Source of the DNA: JACOMY01 sp046233115
GTDB taxonomy: Bacteria; Pseudomonadota; Alphaproteobacteria; Kiloniellales; JACOMY01
Length of the DNA: 64,000 nucleotides
Direction: 5' to 3'
Assembly: GCA_046233115.1 (NCBI GenBank)
Contig: JBJXHM010000004.1
Location: forward strand, 186,001 to 250,000
In this document: piece by piece, positions 16,703 to 25,846 of the stretch
Numbering within the stretch: position 1 is the stretch's first letter
How the letters are laid out: the number at the start of each line of letters is the position of its first letter
The notes under the pieces: model-generated
Told to the model about the DNA's origin: nothing
Seen by the model: the letters and a program-made list of their open reading frames with translations, nothing else
Databases searched by the model: none
Position numbers and translations under genes: made by a program

Positions 16703-19700
16703 TCAGGTGAAGAAGGCTTCGGCGTCGGCCTCGGCCAGCAAGGTGGCGGCGGTGTAGCCGCCATCACTGGCGATGAAACCGAAGGAAACCGACGCGCCGG
16801 CCTGCACCTCGCCGTTCCAGTCGGCCTCGTCCACCCGGTAGCGCTCGCCGCTATGGCTGGCGATCTCGCCGTTCCAGATCTGCTCGATCTCGAAGGGCAG
16901 GTCGAACTCCAGCGCCCAGGCGTCGCTGGCCCCATCGGTCAGGTTGGTCAGGGTGGCGGTCCACTGCGCGCCGCTGCCCCAGTCGTTGTCCAGGGTGAAG
17001 GCCAACTCGAAGTCCTCGTCGGAGCTCGGCGGCGTCTCGGTCCCGCCTCCCCCGCCGCCGCTAGCGCCGCCGCTGTCGTCGTCGAGGATGGTGGCACGGC
17101 CCACGACTCGGCTATCGTCGGGACCGGTCACCACCAGGCGGAAGGTCTCGTCCTCCTCGGCGATGTCGTCCGGCAGCAGCTCGACCTGGACCGTCTTGCT
17201 GGTCTCGCCGGCCGCGAAGACGAGCTGGCCGCTGGTAGCGACATAGTCCTCGCCGGCCTCGGCGGTGTCGTCGCTGGTGTGATACTGAAACACCAACTCC
17301 TCGTCGGCCGCCGCATCGAGGGTGACCTCGAACTCGACGGTCGGATTGCTCACCGCGGCACTGCCGCCCTCCTCCGCCATCAGCGGCTCCAGCAGAGTCA
17401 CGACATCCTGGCGCACCGTGGTCCAGTCATCCTCCAGCACGCCGCCGGTGTCGCCGGAGTTCGGGTTCCAGGACCACCAGGACCAGGACATGCCCGACTG
17501 GCCGGCCGCAGTGTCGATCGTGCCGTCGTTGTTCAGGTCGCCGTTCAGATAGGCGGTGATCGCCTCGGCCCAATCACGGTCGACCTCGGTCTCCAGGCGC
17601 GAGCCGAACTCACCCAGCAGGATCGGGGCGATCCCCTCCTCGTAGATGTAGCCCCAGTGCTCCCTGAAGACCTCCGTGAGGTCCGAACCGTCATAGAACC
17701 AGGACTGGGCATAGACCGAGGCCGGATAGTCGTGCGGCGAGTAGACCAGCTTGTTGTCGACATCCAGCTCCACCGGACGGTCGGCCACGCCCTGCAGGTT
17801 ACCGCCCCACCAGTAGCTGTCTCCCTGGTAGCTGCCGACACCCTCCACCACGATCAGCCAGTCGGAATTCACCGCCTGGATGGCGTTGCCGATACGTTCG
17901 GCAGCGGCTGCCCAGTCGGTGGCGCTGTCGTCTCCCCAGGTGCCGTTGTGCGGCTCGTTGGCGAGATCGGCTGCAATGACGCTGTCCTTGCCGGCATAGC
18001 GTGCCGCCAGGGTGGTCCAGGCGTCGATCAAATCGTCCTCGTCGTAGACCCCGTCGTACCAGAGACCCGAGCCGTTGGGGCCGTCGCCGGCCTCGCTGCG
18101 GTGATTGTCCAGGATGATCTTCAGGCCAAGGCTATCGGCGTAGTCGACCATCTTGTCCATGATCTGCAGGCCGCTCAGCCCCTGCAGGTCAGGGTTGAGA
18201 CCGAAGTCGATACCGTTGGGCGTACCGCCGTCCAGCACCAGCTCGGTCGAGAAGGGCAAACGGATGGCATTGAAACCGGTGTCGCGGATCTCCTCCAGCA
18301 TCTCCTGCCAGTTGCGGGTCCAGAGCCCGTGCGGAGCCTGGGTGTTGGTTTCGAAGCCGAACCAGTTGACCGCCCGGATCTCCACCGCGTTGCCCGCGGA
18401 ATCCAGGATCTGGTTACCGCTGGTCGACAGCGGCCCATCGGCGATCAGCCCGGTCCCGCCACCGCCGGTCGCAGCATCACCCTCATCGACCGTGGGGCTG
18501 GAGACCTGGAAACCCGGAACGCTGCCGCTGTCGTCGTCGTCGATCCAGCCGGCCGCCTTGCCGTCCGCGACGTTGGCCCCGCTGGCCTCAGTGATCTCGA
18601 AGATGAATCGCTCCTCGCCTTCCGAGACCTGGTCGTTCAGCAGGTCGACCGTCACCTTGGCCTCGGTCTCGCCGGCGGGAATCACGACGCTACCCTCGAC
18701 CGCAACATAGTCACTGCCGGCCTTGGCCGTGCTGTCCTTGGTGGCGTAGGAAATGGTGACGTCGTGCTCCGCTGCCTCGGAGAGATCGAAGCGGAAGGTG
18801 AGACTGGCGCCCTCGCCTTCCTCAGTGCGGCGATTGTCGACCGAGACATCCGGCAGGCTGGCAGCCGCGTCGTCGTCCTCGATCCAGCCAGCCGCCTTGC
18901 CGTCGGCGATGTTGGCGCCGTCGGCATCGACGATTTCGAACAGGAAGCGTTCTTCGTCTTCCGGCAGGCCGTCGTCCACCAGGTCGACCGTTACCTTGGC
19001 CGAAGTCTCACCGGCGGCGATGACGACCTTGCCCTCGACTGCCTCATAGTCGCTGCCGGCCACGGCCGTGCTGTCGCTGGTTCGGTAGTAGAGTGTCACG
19101 TCCTCCGTCGCCGGCGCCGAGAGGTCCATGCGGAAGGTAAGGCTGGCGCCCTCGTCGGCACGGCGGTTGCTCACGCTGACGTCGGGCAGGTTTGGGTCGT
19201 AGGCGTCATCGTCCTCGATCCAGCCCAAGGCACCGTCGTCGGCCAGGTTCGCACCGCTGGCGTTGGAGAGCTTCAACAACAGCCGCTCCTCGCCCTCCTC
19301 GACCAGATCGTTCACCACGTCCACCGTCACGATCTTGCTGGTCTGGCCGGGCTGGAAGGTGATCGTGCCGCTCTTCTCCACGAAGTCCTCGCCAGCCGTG
19401 GCGCTGGAACTCTGGGTGGTGTAGTGGACCGAAACCACCTCGTCCGAGGCCTTCGACAGCTTGACCTGGAAGCGGAGCACACTCTCCTCGCCCTCCTCGA
19501 CCCGGAAGTTGTCGACCGTCACGTCGGGCAGATCTTCCGGCGTTTCAGTGGTGTTGTCGCTCGCGGCCACCAGGTCCTCCAGTTCTTCGTTGAAACGATC
19601 GTGCAGCAGCCTCCCATCCTCGAAGGTGGCGTCGTAGCGCCAAAGCTGCTCCAGATCGACGAGCTCCTGCGGAGTAGCCCCGACGATCACCGTCTTGCCC

Positions 19701-20380
19701 CAGACGTCGTTGTAGCCGCCCCAGCCCTCGCCATAGTGCGAGATGGTGAGGGTCTCGCTGGCAGCGTCGTAGGTCATGTAGAGCTCACGACCGGTCATGA
19801 CCACGAAGTTGAGCACCAGGCTGTCGCCGAACTCCGCCTTCAGCGCGTCGAAGTCGTAGGTCGTGACCTCGCCGGCGATATGGGTCTGAATCGCGATGTG
19901 GTTCTCCGGCCAGCCGCCGTTCGGGTCCAGGCTGTAGACTGAGGCCATCAGGTCGTCCTGAAAGTGGTTGTTGGTGGCCGCCCAGGACTGGATGATGGTC
20001 GAGAGGTCTGCGGGATCGAGATCGCTGATCGTGGCGATCGGGCTGGTGCTTTCCCAGATGCTGACCGGCATGACGTTGAGGGTCAGCAAACCGTTGGCCT
20101 GCTCCTCCCAGAGGACGCAGTAGTTGTGGGCGTTCATCTCGGTGACGTCAGACCCGTCGCGGAAGCCGAAGATCAGCCGGTCCTTGCTCGGGTCGTAGCC
20201 CGAAAGGTCGTCCGATCCGACCACGTAAAGCTGCCCGATCCCCTCGCCGCTGCCGGCGGGCCAGGCAGCCGAACCGCCCTCCGCCCAGGTCGACTGTGGC
20301 GCGACGGGATAGGTCAGCCCATAGGGGTTGAAGTAGTCCGGTTGGGCGCCAGCAAAATCGGACCAGGTAACAGTCACCAT
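16703..20380 (-). CDS. Multidomain Calx-beta / GH5 glycosidase / CBM2 protein
   Basis: A 1225-residue protein, probably a secreted beta-glucanase. Residues 1-275 form an unknown beta-rich domain. Three Calx-beta repeats follow (about 283-394, 398-505, 509-618), each ending in a DDD-type calcium loop. A fourth starts at 622 (FQVSSPTVDEGD) but is broken by a GH5 domain at about 641-1001, then resumes at about 1007-1104. In the GH5 part, Glu809 (ANEP) is the acid/base and Glu924 (LLGEFGS) the nucleophile. After a Gly-rich linker, residues 1121-1210 look like a CBM2 cellulose-binding module. No signal peptide is seen, so type I or other leaderless export is likely. An AGAGGAG site precedes the ATG. 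The neighbouring ugd and galU suggest exopolysaccharide handling, by inference. Confidence 0.85.
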   Translation of the reverse strand: MVTVTWSDFAGAQPDYFNPYGLTYPVAPQSTWAEGGSAAWPAGSGEGIGQLYVVGSDDLSGYDPSKDRLIFGFRDGSDVTEMNAHNYCVLWEEQANGLLTLNVMPVSIWESTSPIATISDLDPADLSTIIQSWAATNNHFQDDLMASVYSLDPNGGWPENHIAIQTHIAGEVTTYDFDALKAEFGDSLVLNFVVMTGRELYMTYDAASETLTISHYGEGWGGYNDVWGKTVIVGATPQELVDLEQLWRYDATFEDGRLLHDRFNEELEDLVAASDNTTETPEDLPDVTVDNFRVEEGEESVLRFQVKLSKASDEVVSVHYTTQSSSATAGEDFVEKSGTITFQPGQTSKIVTVDVVNDLVEEGEERLLLKLSNASGANLADDGALGWIEDDDAYDPNLPDVSVSNRRADEGASLTFRMDLSAPATEDVTLYYRTSDSTAVAGSDYEAVEGKVVIAAGETSAKVTVDLVDDGLPEDEERFLFEIVDADGANIADGKAAGWIEDDDAAASLPDVSVDNRRTEEGEGASLTFRFDLSEAAEHDVTISYATKDSTAKAGSDYVAVEGSVVIPAGETEAKVTVDLLNDQVSEGEERFIFEITEASGANVADGKAAGWIDDDDSGSVPGFQVSSPTVDEGDAATGGGGTGLIADGPLSTSGNQILDSAGNAVEIRAVNWFGFETNTQAPHGLWTRNWQEMLEEIRDTGFNAIRLPFSTELVLDGGTPNGIDFGLNPDLQGLSGLQIMDKMVDYADSLGLKIILDNHRSEAGDGPNGSGLWYDGVYDEDDLIDAWTTLAARYAGKDSVIAADLANEPHNGTWGDDSATDWAAAAERIGNAIQAVNSDWLIVVEGVGSYQGDSYWWGGNLQGVADRPVELDVDNKLVYSPHDYPASVYAQSWFYDGSDLTEVFREHWGYIYEEGIAPILLGEFGSRLETEVDRDWAEAITAYLNGDLNNDGTIDTAAGQSGMSWSWWSWNPNSGDTGGVLEDDWTTVRQDVVTLLEPLMAEEGGSAAVSNPTVEFEVTLDAAADEELVFQYHTSDDTAEAGEDYVATSGQLVFAAGETSKTVQVELLPDDIAEEDETFRLVVTGPDDSRVVGRATILDDDSGGASGGGGGGTETPPSSDEDFELAFTLDNDWGSGAQWTATLTNLTDGASDAWALEFDLPFEIEQIWNGEIASHSGERYRVDEADWNGEVQAGASVSFGFIASDGGYTAATLLAEADAEAFFT

Positions 20381-20844
20381 GTCGTGCTCCTCTGAGTCAC
20401 CGGTGGGTCGTGAGCGATGGAACGGCGGGGCGGGTTCGATCCGCCTTCTGCCACAGGCCCCGTCCCGACCAGGCGGTCCGAGAGCAAAACCTGCGTGTCA
20501 TTACAAACAGCTCGGATACCCCGGCCAGGCGTTACCCCGGACCGGCGCGGCCATGTCAGCCCCCTTGGCGACTGCCCGCATAACGCGAACAGAGGGGGAG
20601 CACCAAGGCATCTTTTTGTAAGAGAGTGTCAAATGATGACATCTGTTAGGCCCGAATTTGACCTAAAAAAGATGTCCGATCAAGCTTCTGCCATATTCCC
20701 ACCCGAAGCGTGGCGGCGCCGCGGCCGTCGGACTCGGCAACCCGAGCAGGGCAAAGGCCGGGCGCGCGGCCAGCGGATGGACTGGCGCGCCCTTTTAGAC
20801 TTCGGGGCCAAGAATCGGTTGCAGGCACTTGGAGCGGATTCAGA

Positions 20845-20869
20845 CGGCAAATCGTCTCGATTTGACGTC
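20845..20869 (-). repeat. Second copy of the core of palindromic element A
   Basis: This 25-bp stretch matches the reverse complement of 4611-4635 at 24 of 25 positions, including the CAAATCG / CGATTTG hairpin. The flanking AGAGCAG-type ends are decayed here. It supports a dispersed intergenic repeat family in this genome. Confidence 0.65.
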
Positions 20870-20898
20870 ATCCCGCCCGACGCGGTTCTACCTGCCTT

Positions 20899-20917
20899 CG
20901 ATCCCCTCCGGGGATCG
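20899..20917 (-). terminator. Hairpin after ugd
   Basis: CGATCCCC and GGGGATCG form a perfect 8-bp stem with a 3-nt loop, about 32 bp after the ugd stop on the minus strand. It lacks a U-run, so termination is likely but not certain. Confidence 0.5.
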
Positions 20918-20948
20918 GCGCCCGCGCCGGAGCACTACAAGGAGCGGG

Positions 20949-22274
20949 TTACTCGACCGGGACCCTGGCACGGGTCGCGGGTCGGCCGATGGAGACGTAG
21001 TCCAGGCCCGCCTCGGCCGCTACCGCCGGCGTAAAGAGATTGCGCAGGTCGATCAACAGCGGCCGGCGCAGGCTGCCGGCCAGCTCTTTCAGGTCGAGCC
21101 GGCGGAAGTCGTCCCACTCGGTCAGGATCACGGCAGCATCGGCCCCGCGGACGGCCGCCATCGCGCTCTGCGTCCAGCGCACATTGGGAAGCTGCATCGA
21201 GGCCAGGTCCATCGCCGCCGGGTCATAAGCGATGATGCTGGCCCCCATCTCCTGCAGCCGCGGCAGGATCACCAAGGCTGGGCTCTCGCGCGTGTCGTCG
21301 GTACCCCCCTTGAAGGCGACGCCCAGGACCGCGATACGCAGGCCCTCCACCGACCCGCCGCAGGCGGCGATGATCTTGTCGGCCATCTGGCGCTTGCGCA
21401 CCTCGTTGTCCTCGATGACCGTCTCGACGATCCCGATCGGCCGCTTCAGGCGCCGCGCGGTCCAGGCCAGCGCGCGTGTGTCCTTGGGAAAGCAGGAGCC
21501 GCCATAGCCGGGGCCCGCCCGCAGGAAGCGGCTGCCGATGCGCTGGTCCAGCCCGATGGCGTGGGCCACCGCATCGACGTCGGCGCCGCTGGCCTCGCAG
21601 ACGTCGGCGATCTGGTTGATGAAGGCGACCTTGGTGGCCAGGAAGGCATTGGCCGCATACTTGATGATCTCGGCCGTTTCCAGCTCGGTCATCAGCACCG
21701 GATGGCCGGCAGCACTCAAAGGCCGATAGAGCTCTTCCATCACGGCGCGTGCGGCGTCGCTCTCGGCCCCGACGACCACGCGGTCGGGTTTCAGAAAGTC
21801 CTCGATCGCCTTGCCTTCGCGCAGGAACTCAGGATTGGAGACCACCTCGAGGTCGCCCCGCCCGGCCTGGTGGACGTGCTTGGCGAGCGCTCGGTTGGTG
21901 CCGATCGGCACGGTCGACTTGATGACGATGTAGCCACCGCTCGGCATCACCTCCAGCAACTGGTCGACGGCCATGTCGATATAGCCGAGATCGGCTTCGC
22001 CGCTGGGCGCCGAGGGCGTCCCCACGGCCACCATGACCAGGCTGCGCCCGGCCACGGCCTCGGCCATGTCAGAGGTGAACTGCAGCCGCCCGGCCGCGAC
22101 GTTCTTGGCACACAACTCTTCCAGGCCCGGCTCGTAGATCGGGATCTCACCGCGCTGCAGCCGCCCGACCTTGCCGTAGTCGTTGTCGACGCAGATGACC
22201 TCGTGGCCCAGCTCGGCCAGGCATACGCCGGACACCAAGCCCACATAACCGGTACCGATGATCGCTATTCGCAT
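20949..22274 (-). CDS. ugd: UDP-glucose 6-dehydrogenase
   Basis: A 441-residue NAD-dependent enzyme oxidising UDP-glucose to UDP-glucuronate, a precursor for capsule, lipopolysaccharide and exopolysaccharide. The N-terminal Rossmann motif is MRIAIIGTGYVGLVSGVCLAE. The catalytic Cys261 is in GPGYGGSCFPKDT. The C-terminal UDP-binding domain follows (GVAFKGGTDDTRESPA). The length is typical. It lies 218 bp downstream of galU on the same strand, so the two form a supply route from glucose-1-phosphate to UDP-glucuronate. Symbol ugd/udg is used for this family. Confidence 0.95.
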   Translation of the reverse strand: MRIAIIGTGYVGLVSGVCLAELGHEVICVDNDYGKVGRLQRGEIPIYEPGLEELCAKNVAAGRLQFTSDMAEAVAGRSLVMVAVGTPSAPSGEADLGYIDMAVDQLLEVMPSGGYIVIKSTVPIGTNRALAKHVHQAGRGDLEVVSNPEFLREGKAIEDFLKPDRVVVGAESDAARAVMEELYRPLSAAGHPVLMTELETAEIIKYAANAFLATKVAFINQIADVCEASGADVDAVAHAIGLDQRIGSRFLRAGPGYGGSCFPKDTRALAWTARRLKRPIGIVETVIEDNEVRKRQMADKIIAACGGSVEGLRIAVLGVAFKGGTDDTRESPALVILPRLQEMGASIIAYDPAAMDLASMQLPNVRWTQSAMAAVRGADAAVILTEWDDFRRLDLKELAGSLRRPLLIDLRNLFTPAVAAEAGLDYVSIGRPATRARVPVE

Positions 22275-22492
22275 CCGTCTCGATCCGATGCCTCACTTGC
22301 ACAGCTCATGGACAGCCCTGCCCTCGATCGCACCGCCATCGAGGGCAAGGCCGCGTGCCTGATGCTGGATGCTACCGGGACCCCACGCGGGGGCTCCCGA
22401 CCTCATGCCGATGCACAACCCGTCTGGAACTTTAACACAGGCCGTCCGCAAATCGAGAACAGCCAATCAGAATGCCAGCCATCTCCCGGCAA

Positions 22493-23371
22493 TCACAGCT
22501 CCAGGGTCTTAAGAAATTCCTTCAATCCGTCTTTTAATTCAGGATGTTTCAGGGCAAAGGCGATGTTTGCCTGCAGGAAGCCCAGCTTGTCGCCGCAGTC
22601 ATAGCGCGTGCCCTCGAATCGCAGGCCGTGTACCTGGGACTTGCCGATGGAATTGGCAATGGCGTCGGTGATCTGGATCTCCCCGCCTGCTCCCACCACC
22701 TGGCGATCGAGATACTCGAAGACGACCGGGTCCAGGATGTAGCGGCCGATCACCGCCAGGTCCGAGGGCGCGCGGTCGGGGCTGGGCTTTTCCACCAGGC
22801 CCTTGGCCTTGATCAGTGGCCCCTTCTCCTCCTCGGTGTCGAGAATGCCGTAGCGGTCGGTATGCTCGCTCGGCACCTTCTGCACCCCGATCACGCTGCC
22901 GCTGCCCAGACTGTCGTAGGCCTCGATCAACTGCGCCATGCAGGGACGATCGCCCAGCACGATGTCGTCGGGCAGCAGCACGGCAAAGGGCTCGTCGTGG
23001 ATCAGGTCGCGCGCGCACCAGATGGCGTGCCCCAGCCCCAGCGGACGGGACTGGCGCACGAAGATCGCATCGCCGGCATGGATCTCGGAGTCGCGCACCG
23101 CCTTCAAGGCCTGGTGCTTGTCCCGCGACTCCAGCACCTGCTCCAGTTCCGGCGCCCGGTCGAAGTGATCCTGGATCACCGACTTGCCGCGCGAGATGAT
23201 GAAGATGAACTTCTCGATCCCGGCCGCCTTGGCTTCCTCGACGGCGTAGTTGATCACCGGCTGATCGACGACCGGGAGAAGCTCCTTCGGAATGACCTTC
23301 GTGGCAGGCAGGAAGCGCGTCCCCAGACCGGCTACCGGCAGGATGGCTTTACGAACTTTCTTCTGAGCCAA
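22493..23371 (-). CDS. galU: UTP-glucose-1-phosphate uridylyltransferase
   Basis: A 292-residue nucleotidyltransferase forming UDP-glucose from UTP and glucose-1-phosphate. The N-terminus KKVRKAILPVAGLGTRFLPATKVIPKELLPVVDQPVINY is the GalU signature. The catalytic core continues with GLGHAIWCARDLI and the metal-binding VLLPDDIVLG. Normal length. It lies upstream of ugd, which uses its product. The next gene upstream (HD hydrolase) ends 243 bp before galU, so galU probably has its own promoter. Confidence 0.95.
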   Translation of the reverse strand: MAQKKVRKAILPVAGLGTRFLPATKVIPKELLPVVDQPVINYAVEEAKAAGIEKFIFIISRGKSVIQDHFDRAPELEQVLESRDKHQALKAVRDSEIHAGDAIFVRQSRPLGLGHAIWCARDLIHDEPFAVLLPDDIVLGDRPCMAQLIEAYDSLGSGSVIGVQKVPSEHTDRYGILDTEEEKGPLIKAKGLVEKPSPDRAPSDLAVIGRYILDPVVFEYLDRQVVGAGGEIQITDAIANSIGKSQVHGLRFEGTRYDCGDKLGFLQANIAFALKHPELKDGLKEFLKTLEL

Positions 23372-23558
23372 GGGAATACCTCATTGAAGCAGTTGGAGCC
23401 TCTCGACCCACCGGCGCGGCCTCAGCCAACCACCGCAATGGCGCCGAAGGGATCTTGCGGGAGCGACCTATAGCACGACCGCCGCGTCAAGAAAGCGATA
23501 GGAAAGACGCAGCGGTGCAGCGACCCTGCGCAGCGGCCTCATCCGTTAGCAACGCAGT

Positions 23559-23585
23559 CACATTAATTTCGCTTATTTCAATGTG
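23559..23585. promoter_or_regulatory. Inverted repeat in the A+T-rich gap upstream of galU
   Basis: CACATT and AATGTG are perfect inverted 6-mers with a 15-bp spacer in an unusually A+T-rich stretch of the gap between galU (start 23371) and the HD gene (stop 23615). It may be an operator. The rest of this 243-bp gap shows nothing else. Confidence 0.3.
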
Positions 23586-23614
23586 TTACCGTGTATTCTT
23601 TGGATAGAGTCTCG

Positions 23615-24187
23615 TCACTCCACAGCGGTGAAACAGGCAACGGCGTCGGCCAGGCGCTCGGCCAAAGGCGAAGGACGGTGGCGACGGAAGGCGTCAGCGA
23701 GCGCGCGGTAGTACCAGCGCACCCCGGCGCCGCCACCGCTGAAGCGGGTCCAGAGTGCCTCACCCAGGGCGGCATGGTCGTCGCGAATGCACTCGGCGTT
23801 GTGGGTCTTGTCGGCCAGCGAGACCAGCAGGGAGCGCTGCGGCTTGACCGCAAGGCCGGCGACATAGGCCTCCTTGCGCGGCCGCCAGGCCGGCTTCGGC
23901 TCCTCCAGGGTATCGCTGCAGTCGGCGACGATACCGGCCACGCCGGCGCCGAAGCGCTGCTCGATTCGCCTCAGTTCCTCGAGTCCGCCCTGGTCTTCGG
24001 CTGCGTCGTGCAACAAGGCGGCGATTGCCTGTTCCTCGTCCCCGCCGTGCTCTAGGGTCAGCGCCGTCACTGCCATGAGGTGGGAGACGTAGGGCACGTC
24101 GTTGCCCTTGCGACGCTGGTCGCGGTGTAGCCGGGCGGCATAGAGCAGCGCCTCTTCAAACCGCTCGGTCAGCTCTACGAGAGGCAT
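23615..24187 (-). CDS. HD-domain hydrolase, SpoT/MESH1-like
   Basis: A 190-residue HD protein of the HD_4 type. The metal ligands are His36 (YVSHLMAV), His60-Asp61 (ALLHDAAED) and Asp126 (LADKTHNA). These match small (p)ppGpp hydrolases and the hydrolase half of RelA/SpoT. The sequence WRPRKEAYVAGL and EALWTRFSGG also fit that group. It has no synthetase domain, so it could act as a small alarmone hydrolase or on another nucleotide. The start at 24187 excludes a Pro-rich upstream frame. It is divergent from the MATE exporter gene with a 147-bp gap. Confidence 0.82.
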   Translation of the reverse strand: MPLVELTERFEEALLYAARLHRDQRRKGNDVPYVSHLMAVTALTLEHGGDEEQAIAALLHDAAEDQGGLEELRRIEQRFGAGVAGIVADCSDTLEEPKPAWRPRKEAYVAGLAVKPQRSLLVSLADKTHNAECIRDDHAALGEALWTRFSGGGAGVRWYYRALADAFRRHRPSPLAERLADAVACFTAVE

Positions 24188-24334
24188 GGTTTCTCCTTTC
24201 TCTCCGGCTAAGGGGACTGGCTTCACCCTTCTCAGGCCGGCCCTGAGGGAGCAGCATCGCTCAGGTGCCCGCCCCGGAGGATCCGGAGCGGTACCATAGC
24301 GAGGTCGAGGCGGACAAAGGCAAGGGAGAGCGGG

Positions 24335-25816
24335 GTGGCGGCGCGGGAGGGTGGCAAGAGCTTGGGCGGGGCCGGATTCACCGAAGGCTCCATCATCAAG
24401 CACATCGTCGCCACCACGCTCTATGGCGCCATCGGGCTCATGACCCTCTTCCTGGTCGATCTCGCCGACCTCTACTTCCTGTCGCTGCTGGGCCAGGAGG
24501 AACTGGCCGCCGCCGTCGGCTATGCCGGCACCATCATGTTCTTCTCGACCTCGATCTGCATCGGGCTGGCGATCGGCACCGCGGCCACGGTGGCGCGCTC
24601 CATCGGCGCCGGCGAGCGCGAGCGGGCCAGGCGCCTGGTATTGCACAACAGCTTGGCCTCCTTCCTGCTCTCCTTGCCGGTAGCGCTAGTCGGCTTCCTC
24701 TACGCGCCGGAGTTCCTGGCCGCGCTGGGTGCCGAGGGACGCACCCTGGAGCTGGCGACCGTCTACCTGCGCATCATCTTTCCCAGCCTGCCGCTGCTGG
24801 CTCTGGCGATGACGGGCGGCGGCGTCCTACGCGCCAACGCGCTGCCGCGGCTAGCCATGTGGTCCACCGTCGGCGGCGGCCTGGTCAACGCGATCCTGGA
24901 CCCGGTCCTGATCTTCGGCTTCGGCTGGGACATCGTCGGCGCGGCGCTGGGCTCGGTCGGCGCGCGCATCGGCGTCTTCGTCATCGCCTGGTACGGCGTG
25001 GTCCACCGCGCCCGCGTGCTGGGCCACTTCCAGGCGAAGCACTTCCTGGCCGACACCTGGCCCTTCCTCGCCGTGGCGCTGCCGGCGATCGCCACCAACC
25101 TGGCCACGCCGATCGGCAACTCGGTGGTGATCGAGGCCCTGGCGGCGCACGGCGACGACGCCATCGCCGGCTTCGCCATCGTCAGCCGCATCATTCCGGT
25201 GGTCTTCGGTGCGATCTTCGCGCTGACCGGGGCGATCGGCCCGATCGTCGGCCAGAACTACGGTGCCGGCCACTACGAGCGGGTGCGCGCAGCGCTCTGG
25301 TCGGCGCTGGGCTTCTCCACCCTGGCGGTGGCCCTGCCGTCGGTCCTGATCTATCTCTTCGAGGGGCAGATCGCGGCGCTGTTCCATGCAACGCCGGCCG
25401 CGGCGGCGGTGGTCACCCTCTTCGCCGAGGGCATCACCCTCAGCTTCCTCTTCGTCGGTGCGCTCTTCGTCGCCAATGCCGCCTTCAATAACTTGGGTCG
25501 GCCGCTCTGGGCGACAATGACCAACTGGGGCCGTGCGACCATCGGGACGATCCCACTGGTCTGGCTCGGCGACCGCCTCTTCGGCGTCAGCGGCATTCTC
25601 TGGGGCCAAGCGCTGGCCGGCGTGATCTTCGGAACCTTGGCCTTCATCGCCGCGCTCTGGCTGGTGCACAAGCGCAAGCTGGTGGCGGTACCGGGCAGCG
25701 ACCAGCGCTTCTTCCGCCTGCCGCTGCAGGCCAGCACCATCTACCGCGGCTGGATCCCGAGCGGCGCCACGCTGCGCGAGAGCCGACGGCGGCGGGACAA
25801 GGATGACACGCAGTGA
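24335..25816 (+). CDS. MATE-family efflux transporter
   Basis: A 493-residue protein with about 12 spans in two similar halves, typical of multidrug and toxin extrusion proteins that use sodium or proton gradients. Features include LVDLADLYFLSLLGQEELAAAVGYAGTIMFF near the N-terminus, GTAATVARSIGAG, and in the second half ALTGAIGPIVGQNYGAG. It starts with GTG at 24335 after AAGGGAG. The Arg/Lys-rich C-terminus (RESRRRRDKDDTQ) is cytoplasmic. Substrate unknown. It is divergent from the HD hydrolase and convergent with the PiuC-type gene, 30 bp away. Confidence 0.9.
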   Translation: MAAREGGKSLGGAGFTEGSIIKHIVATTLYGAIGLMTLFLVDLADLYFLSLLGQEELAAAVGYAGTIMFFSTSICIGLAIGTAATVARSIGAGERERARRLVLHNSLASFLLSLPVALVGFLYAPEFLAALGAEGRTLELATVYLRIIFPSLPLLALAMTGGGVLRANALPRLAMWSTVGGGLVNAILDPVLIFGFGWDIVGAALGSVGARIGVFVIAWYGVVHRARVLGHFQAKHFLADTWPFLAVALPAIATNLATPIGNSVVIEALAAHGDDAIAGFAIVSRIIPVVFGAIFALTGAIGPIVGQNYGAGHYERVRAALWSALGFSTLAVALPSVLIYLFEGQIAALFHATPAAAAVVTLFAEGITLSFLFVGALFVANAAFNNLGRPLWATMTNWGRATIGTIPLVWLGDRLFGVSGILWGQALAGVIFGTLAFIAALWLVHKRKLVAVPGSDQRFFRLPLQASTIYRGWIPSGATLRESRRRRDKDDTQ

Positions 25817-25846
25817 GCCTTTCCCTCGCCAGGGCACAGCGCTCGG

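Larger units (their letters stand above)
20381..20948. other. 568-bp intergenic region with repeats, no convincing gene
   Basis: This gap lies upstream of the GH5 gene and downstream of ugd, both on the minus strand. It holds TGTCA-AATGA-TGACA (20627-20641), a perfect 5-bp inverted repeat, and a longer-range pair GCATCTTTTT / AAAAAGATG (20608-20674). A degenerate copy of palindromic element A is at 20845-20869. A tRNA T-arm-like stretch (20427-20446) has no matching rest of a tRNA. A frame starting at 20634 crosses the repeat and looks unlikely to be real. Confidence 0.6.

Noticed and set aside
16640..19942. Long open frame on the plus strand opposite the GH5 gene
   Set aside because: Shadow of the Asp/Glu-rich minus-strand coding sequence; it lacks any recognisable domain.
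20427..20455. tRNA T-arm-like stretch (GGCGG-GTTCGAT-CCGCC followed by TTCTGCCA)
   Set aside because: No matching acceptor 5' strand, D-arm or anticodon arm upstream; only the T-arm pattern is present, so no tRNA is called.
20634..21034. Open frame starting MMTSVRPEFDLKKM
   Set aside because: It runs through the palindromic repeat and into the 3' end of ugd on the other strand; composition is Arg/Pro-rich and no domain is visible.
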